Below, one piece after another: positions 1-3,413 of a stretch of 5,832 nucleotides of DNA (positions within the stretch are counted from its first letter, which is position 1; each line of letters opens with the position of its first letter). Both the position numbers and the translations under genes were made by a program. The notes beneath the pieces are model-generated. The model did not search any database, was not told where the DNA came from, and was given only the letters and a program-made list of their open reading frames with translations. The DNA is from Treponema sp. (GTDB lineage Bacteria > Spirochaetota > Spirochaetia > Treponematales > Breznakiellaceae), in assembly GCA_009780285.1 (NCBI GenBank), contig WRAL01000110.1:1-5832 (forward strand). The letters run 5' to 3'.

Positions 1-715
1 CTCCGCGCGAGGGCGGCGGGTTTCCGAAGACGAAGCCCCTCGCGTCCACTATCGCGTATTCAAGCCCGTACTCGAGCAGGAAGGAGTCAAGGCCCTCGGC
101 CCAGCCCAGGCCGGGAAGCCAGAAGCCGGAAGGAAAGGCGCCAAGATCGTTTTTGTCGAAGGCCAGGCCCACTTCCAGCTGGGCGCGCAGGGCTTCGGGA
201 AAAGATCGAAAGAATGGAAGAAAGGCGCCGGTCGCGCAGGCGCCGACAATCTCGACCCTTCCCCTGCGCGCGTGATGGGCCAGCGCGCCCAGTATCCCGC
301 CCGAGTAGCGGGAGGAGAACGCGGCGCGCGCGTCTATCTCGCGGTCGAGAAAGATCCGCGCGAGCTCGGCCTCCCTTCCCCGGCCGGAGGCGGCGCGCTC
401 GCCGAAGGCTATCCTGCGATCCATCCTCGCGGCGCACTTGCTCGCGAAATGCCTGTCGCCAAGCATCTGCCCCAGAATAGGCGAGATGGAAAGGGCCATC
501 CTGAAGGGAATCCCCGCCGCGGCCAGCCTGTCGAACATTTCAAGGAGAGGCAGGTAGGTCTCCGAGACGGCCTCGAAAAAAAGGTCCTCCTGCGCCGATT
601 CAGGCGCCAGGGAGGGAGCCTCGGCGCGCCTGCTCCGCGAGGAGGCGTCCTTGCCCGAAGGGGCGGAATAGGCCCTTGAAAAAGGAAAGTGCGCGTTTAG
701 CGCAAGGCAAAGCAT
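1..715 (-). CDS. GH57/DUF1957-like glucan branching enzyme homologue, N-terminal part (runs off window)
   Basis: The start is ATG at 715-713, preceded by a GGAGG site (725-729 on the complement) with a 9-nt gap. The open frame continues to the left edge, giving 238 complete codons. The product resembles the N-terminal half of GH57 1,4-alpha-glucan branching enzymes, which form alpha-1,6 branches in glycogen-type glucans in the cytoplasm. Visible family landmarks are LALNAHFPF (residues 4-12), FEAVSETYLPLLEMFDRL (47-64), SISPILGQML (76-85), VEIVGACATGAFLPFF (154-169), SGFWLPGLGW (196-205) and YAIVDARG (220-227). Residues 20-45 form an Arg/Ser/Ala-rich insertion. The motifs are degenerate: HAH reads NAH at residue 7, the ATHGY-type motif reads ATGAF, and the expected nucleophile Glu in WLPE is Gly202. 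The fold assignment is fairly sure; enzymatic activity is doubtful. The C-terminal part with the acid/base Asp is outside the window. It lies 6 bp downstream of the DUF4912 gene, so the two are probably co-transcribed. Confidence 0.8.
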   Translation of the reverse strand, partial: MLCLALNAHFPFSRAYSAPSGKDASSRSRRAEAPSLAPESAQEDLFFEAVSETYLPLLEMFDRLAAAGIPFRMALSISPILGQMLGDRHFASKCAARMDRRIAFGERAASGRGREAELARIFLDREIDARAAFSSRYSGGILGALAHHARRGRVEIVGACATGAFLPFFRSFPEALRAQLEVGLAFDKNDLGAFPSGFWLPGLGWAEGLDSFLLEYGLEYAIVDARGFVFGNPPPSRG

Positions 716-721
716 GGGCGG

Positions 722-1327
722 CTACCTCCGAAAGCGGGAAAAGGAGCGATCCACGCTGCGAACGGCCGGAAAAGCGGCCGCGCCGGAAAGCTCGGCAAGC
801 GGGTTTCCGGATCCCTCGTGCCCGCCAAAAACCCCGGGCATGTCCACCGGAGCCGATTCGGCTACGACGGAGGCGCCGGCCCCCCGGCGCAGGCAAAGGC
901 TCACCTTTATCCGGCGCCCCATCTCGGGCGGGATTCCTATGTAAATCGATCCGTCCTCCCCCGAGACCTCGACGGAAAAAGGAGCGCCTTCCCCCGGGTC
1001 GTCGGGCTTTTGATCTTTTTGATCGATGGAAGAGACCCGAAGGAAGCGCCCTTCGCCGGCGTCCCCCCTTGCCTCCCAAAAAACGAAGGCCCAGAGGGGA
1101 TCGCGCGCCAGCGCATCGACGAAGGACTCCCCGTAGCGCTCCGGAAGATCCGTCGCGCCGGCCGGCCCGGATCTCTCGCGCGGGGAATCGAGATCCAACA
1201 GCTCGCCAAGCACGAAGGCCCGATCCAGGCCGGGCGGAACGTCCAGGCCGCGGCTGTCGGCCAGCGCGACAAGCTCCTCCGTGCTAAGGCTTTCAAGCGC
1301 GCGCAAATCAAAGGCATTTTGACCCAT
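722..1327 (-). CDS. Rho-N-like plus DUF4912 domain protein
   Basis: This encodes 201 residues when started at ATG 1327 (MGQNAFDLRA...). Residues 8-45 (LESLSTEELVALADSRGLDV, then a hydrophobic helix) resemble the Rho-N/SAP-like helical domain that often precedes DUF4912. Residues about 61-175 match DUF4912: LPERYG (61-66), then ARDPLWAFVFWE (74-85), then a beta-rich segment with GSIYIGIPP (126-134) and a hydrophobic strand after it. The biochemical function of DUF4912 is not known to me. The stop at 722-724 is 6 bp from the start of the GH57-like gene, indicating an operon and a possible link to glucan metabolism or binding. The frame stays open to an ATG at 1432, but that extension crosses the AT-rich divergent promoter and has no domain similarity, so I prefer 1327. 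The ribosome site there is weak (only GAAG directly before the ATG), so the exact start is uncertain. The C-terminal tail (about 176-201) is basic and low in homology. Confidence 0.83.
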   Translation of the reverse strand: MGQNAFDLRALESLSTEELVALADSRGLDVPPGLDRAFVLGELLDLDSPRERSGPAGATDLPERYGESFVDALARDPLWAFVFWEARGDAGEGRFLRVSSIDQKDQKPDDPGEGAPFSVEVSGEDGSIYIGIPPEMGRRIKVSLCLRRGAGASVVAESAPVDMPGVFGGHEGSGNPLAELSGAAAFPAVRSVDRSFSRFRR

Positions 1328-1359
1328 CTTCGCGCATGTTGCTAAAAAATCGGCGCCTT

Positions 1360-1365
1360 TGTCAA
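1360..1365 (-). promoter_or_regulatory. Possible -35 box for the DUF4912/GH57 operon (weak)
   Basis: The complement reads TTGACA here, 33 nt upstream of the preferred DUF4912 start. The only -10 candidates are poor: TAGCAA with a 15-bp gap, or GCAACA with 17. That would give a very short leader or none. The minus strand also reads TATTAT at 1406-1401 and 1423-1418, but neither has a good -35. I list it as a tentative element only; the promoter of this operon is unresolved. Confidence 0.2.
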
Positions 1366-1395
1366 GGCCCGGACGGGGAAGCGCGAATTTGGCGC

Positions 1396-1424
1396 TTGAC
1401 ATAATATTGCGCACCATATAATAT
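1396..1424 (+). promoter_or_regulatory. Promoter of the padR-DUF1700-DUF4097 operon
   Basis: A perfect TTGACA lies at 1396-1401. Downstream are a perfect TATAAT at 1417-1422 (15-bp gap) and an overlapping TAATAT at 1419-1424 (17-bp gap). Either would start transcription near 1430, leaving a leader of about 35 nt before the PadR ATG at 1466. The AT-rich core stands out sharply from the GC-rich surroundings. It is consistent with a sigma-70-type promoter; the start point is inferred. Confidence 0.7.
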
Positions 1425-1428
1425 TGCG
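1401..1428. repeat. 11-bp direct repeat overlapping the promoter, probable PadR operator
   Basis: ATAATATTGCG occurs at 1401-1411 and again at 1418-1428, offset by 17 bp. Each copy contains the palindrome AATATT (1403-1408 and 1420-1425), so the arrangement also reads as a two-fold element with an 11-bp spacer. It covers the end of the -35 box, the spacer and the -10 box. PadR proteins are dimeric winged-helix regulators that often repress their own operon from sites over the promoter. Binding of this PadR here is an inference from position and symmetry. Confidence 0.55.
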
Positions 1429-1453
1429 GCATAAACCAACGGCTTGGGCCGGG

Positions 1454-1459
1454 AGGAGG
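1454..1459 (+). promoter_or_regulatory. Shine-Dalgarno site fixing the PadR start
   Basis: AGGAGG lies 6 nt before ATG 1466-1468. This supports that start over the upstream in-frame ATG at 1424, which lies inside the -10 region and has no such site. Confidence 0.85.
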
Positions 1460-1465
1460 AAAACG

Positions 1466-1783
1466 ATGACGATTCAGGCGGCCGGGGCCCTGCTGGAGGG
1501 CTGCGTCCTGGCGCTTTTGTCCAAGGGGGAAGCTTACGGCTACAGCCTCGCCCAGCAGGCGCGGAAGGCGCTGGGCGTTTCCGAGTCCACGCTGTACCCG
1601 GTCATGCGCCGGCTGCAGACCGGCGGATGCCTCACCACGCGCGACGAGCAGTTCAACGGGCGCAACCGCCGGTACTACAGCATCACGGCGCAGGGCAGGG
1701 ACCGATGCCGCGCCTGTCGCGACGAGTGGCTGGACTTTAAAAACAGGGTGGAGGACATTTTGCTGGAGGGCGGGAATGACTAA
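1466..1783 (+). CDS. PadR-family transcriptional regulator
   Basis: The gene encodes 105 residues, the size of the short PadR subfamily (PadR-s2 type). The N-terminal part is a winged helix: GCVLALLSKGEAYGYSLAQQ is the first helix pair, SESTLYPVMRRLQTGGCL is the recognition-helix region with the hallmark LYP-x-x-x-R-L, and RRYYSITAQGRDR is the wing with the hallmark YYxIT-x-x-G. The C-terminal helix (EWLDFKNRVEDILLEG) is the usual dimerisation helix. It is a cytoplasmic DNA-binding protein, probably repressing its own operon through the repeats at 1401-1428. Many small PadR proteins respond to hydrophobic small molecules or envelope stress; the ligand here is unknown. Its last codons overlap the next gene by 8 bp (ATGACTAA), so the two are translationally coupled. 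Family assignment is very secure. Confidence 0.95.
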   Translation: MTIQAAGALLEGCVLALLSKGEAYGYSLAQQARKALGVSESTLYPVMRRLQTGGCLTTRDEQFNGRNRRYYSITAQGRDRCRACRDEWLDFKNRVEDILLEGGND

Positions 1784-2375
1784 AGACGAATTTCTGAAGA
1801 GCCTGGAGAAGCGCCTGCGCGCGCTTCCCTGGACGGACAGGCGCGACGCGCTGGAATACTACGAGGGCTACCTAAACGACGCGGAAAGCGAGGCCGAGGC
1901 GATGGCGCAGCTTGGCTCCCCGTCGCAGGTCGCGGCCAGCATTCTCGCCGAGCGCGCGGCCGGCGGCGAGCTTCCAATGGAAGGAAGCGCGGGCAGGCGC
2001 AAGGGCCGGGGCGTAAAGATCGCCTGGCTAATAATCCTGGCGATCTTCGCCCTTCCGGTGGGCCTGCCGCTGACGATCGCGCTGGCCTCCGTCGCGCTGG
2101 CGCTTTTCTTGGCGCTTCTGGCGATCGTGTTTGCGTTCGCGGTCTCGGCGCTGGCGATCGGGCTTTCCGGCCTCGCCGGGATCGCGCTGTTTCCCTTTAT
2201 TCTCGCGCAGGACGCGCCGCTGGCGCTTTTCTACGGGGGAATGGGCTTCGCGGCCCTCGGCGCCGGGATGCTTTTGGTCCTTCTGGTGCCGTTTTTGATG
2301 AAGGGCTTTCCCATGCTCGCGCGCTTCGTCGCGAAAAAAATTCACGGGAGGAAACGTGGTGGACAAAAGGGATAA
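1776..2375 (+). CDS. DUF1700 (HAAS-type) multi-pass membrane protein
   Basis: The gene encodes 199 residues. It starts at ATG 1776 inside the end of padR, with GGAGG at 1765-1769 and a 6-nt gap. Residues 1-62 form a soluble helical domain typical of DUF1700/HAAS proteins: FLKSLEKRLRALP, then RRDALEYYEGYLNDAE, then AMAQLGSPSQVAASIL. A basic linker follows (about 71-81, RRKGRGVK). Residues about 82-177 are almost entirely hydrophobic and fit four membrane segments (about 82-98, 100-122, 124-146, 151-175). The tail is strongly basic (KKIHGRKRGGQKG) and probably cytoplasmic. PadR, DUF1700 and DUF4097 genes form a recurrent cassette in bacteria; the HAAS domain is thought to help regulate or sense at the membrane, but the mechanism is not established. 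The end overlaps the next gene by 17-20 bp, again indicating coupling. Confidence 0.88.
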   Translation: MTKDEFLKSLEKRLRALPWTDRRDALEYYEGYLNDAESEAEAMAQLGSPSQVAASILAERAAGGELPMEGSAGRRKGRGVKIAWLIILAIFALPVGLPLTIALASVALALFLALLAIVFAFAVSALAIGLSGLAGIALFPFILAQDAPLALFYGGMGFAALGAGMLLVLLVPFLMKGFPMLARFVAKKIHGRKRGGQKG

Positions 2376-3366
2376 CGACGGCGCCAAAGGGGCGCCGAAG
2401 CCTCGCGGGAGGCGCGGGATTTTCGTCTGGATGCTCGTGGCGCTGGGCATGGTCGCGCTGGGGGGAATCATGCTCGGCATAGGCTGGGCGGCCGGCTCGC
2501 GCGGGGGCAACGTGTCCATCGAGCGCTGGTTCCCGCCGCGCGTGAGCGTCTGGCCCGTTCGCTCAGGCGGCGCGGACTTCGAGGACTCAAGCGCCTTCGA
2601 GGCGTTCGGCCCCATGGACGGGATCGCGGAAATAAGGATAGCGGCCACGTCCGCTTCCATAGCGGTCGTTCCCGCCGCGCCCGGGGATCCGGCCGGCGCG
2701 CGTTTCGGCAACCTGGAGCCAAGCCTGAGGAGAGCCGGCGACGCGCTGATCATAGACACGCGCGACTACGAGCGCAGGTGGACCAGAAGCCTTAACATGT
2801 TCAATTTTCACTACGCGCGCAGGGAAATCCTTGTCGAGCTTCCGGCCGGCTGGGAAGGCTCCGTCGCGATTTCCAACGTGAACGGCGGCGCGCGCGTGGA
2901 GGACCTTTCCCTTGCCTCGCTGGAGGCCGGCACCACAAGCGGCTCCATACGGCTGCGCGGCCTAAGCGCGCGGGCGCTTTCCCTTTCGGCGACCAACGGC
3001 GCGATATCAGGCGTCGGCCTTGATTTTATCGACGGCAGCGCGCGCTCCGTATCCGGCTCGATCAGATTCGAGGACTCGAGCTGGGAAAGCCTGACCGCCG
3101 GCGCGACAAACGGAAGCATTCGCGTTTCCGGCGCGCGCCTCGGCAGCCGAGGTTCCACGCGGCTGACAACGGTTTCCGGCAGCGTCGAGCTTGAGGCGCT
3201 CGGCGCAAGGGAGGACTTTTCCTACAGCCTTTCCACGGTCAACGGATCGATTGCGGTCGACGGCCAGCGGGTTGGCGGGAGATCGGCCTCCGGCGGCTCG
3301 GGCGCGTATCAGATCGCGCTGCGGACGACGAATGGGAGCATAAGGCTGGGCTTTGTTTCCAGGTAG
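2356..3366 (+). CDS. Membrane-anchored DUF4097 beta-repeat protein
   Basis: The gene encodes 336 residues from GTG 2356, or 335 from the next in-frame GTG at 2359, which sits better (7 nt) behind GGAGG at 2347-2351. Residues 1-21 are charged and cytoplasmic. Residues 22-47 form one transmembrane helix (IFVWMLVALGMVALGG...), and the rest is predicted to be extracytoplasmic. From about residue 90 the protein is beta-rich. From 173 to 331 it carries eight short motifs of the type T/V-x-N/S-G-S-I, with their central glycines at 177, 196, 215, 234, 253, 275, 297 and 327. This matches DUF4097 (sometimes called putative adhesin), expected to form a right-handed beta-helix or solenoid. It has no cysteines and no catalytic signature that I recognise. 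As the last gene of the PadR operon it is probably the envelope effector or sensor of the module. The true role is unknown. Confidence 0.9.
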   Translation: MVDKRDNDGAKGAPKPRGRRGIFVWMLVALGMVALGGIMLGIGWAAGSRGGNVSIERWFPPRVSVWPVRSGGADFEDSSAFEAFGPMDGIAEIRIAATSASIAVVPAAPGDPAGARFGNLEPSLRRAGDALIIDTRDYERRWTRSLNMFNFHYARREILVELPAGWEGSVAISNVNGGARVEDLSLASLEAGTTSGSIRLRGLSARALSLSATNGAISGVGLDFIDGSARSVSGSIRFEDSSWESLTAGATNGSIRVSGARLGSRGSTRLTTVSGSVELEALGAREDFSYSLSTVNGSIAVDGQRVGGRSASGGSGAYQIALRTTNGSIRLGFVSR

Positions 3367-3372
3367 AAGGCG

Positions 3373-3407
3373 GCTCCTGCGCGACGGGCAACCCGTCGCG
3401 CAGGAGC
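3373..3407. terminator. Perfect hairpin between convergent genes, probable bidirectional terminator
   Basis: The arms 3373-3388 and 3392-3407 are perfect 16-bp reverse complements around a 3-nt loop (CAA). The hairpin fills most of the 47-bp gap between the DUF4097 stop (3364-3366, plus strand) and the lipoprotein stop (3416-3414, minus strand). It is GC-rich and very stable. The T-tract is poor on both sides (GCTTTCC on plus, GCCTTCT on minus), so it may stall polymerase or protect mRNA 3' ends as well as terminate. Confidence 0.78.
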
Positions 3408-3413
3408 GCTTTC

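Noticed and set aside
272..679. Long plus-strand open frame opposite the GH57-like gene
   Set aside because: It is Arg/Gly/Pro-rich, matches no family, and is the expected shadow of a GC-rich gene; the minus-strand frame has clear GH57 motifs.
600..1079. Minus-strand open frame spanning the DUF4912/GH57 junction in another frame
   Set aside because: It is low-complexity, Arg-rich translation overlapping two well-supported genes.
1328..1432. N-terminal extension of the DUF4912 protein to an ATG at 1432
   Set aside because: The extra 35 residues cross the AT-rich promoter and repeat region of the divergent operon, have no ribosome site and show no domain similarity.
1424..1465. N-terminal extension of PadR to an ATG at 1424
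   Set aside because: That ATG overlaps the -10 region, and a strong AGGAGG lies correctly placed before ATG 1466.
2028..2759. 243-residue minus-strand open frame opposite DUF1700 and DUF4097
   Set aside because: Its composition is dominated by Arg, Gln, Lys and Pro, as expected of an antisense reading of hydrophobic codons, with no ribosome site or motif recognised.
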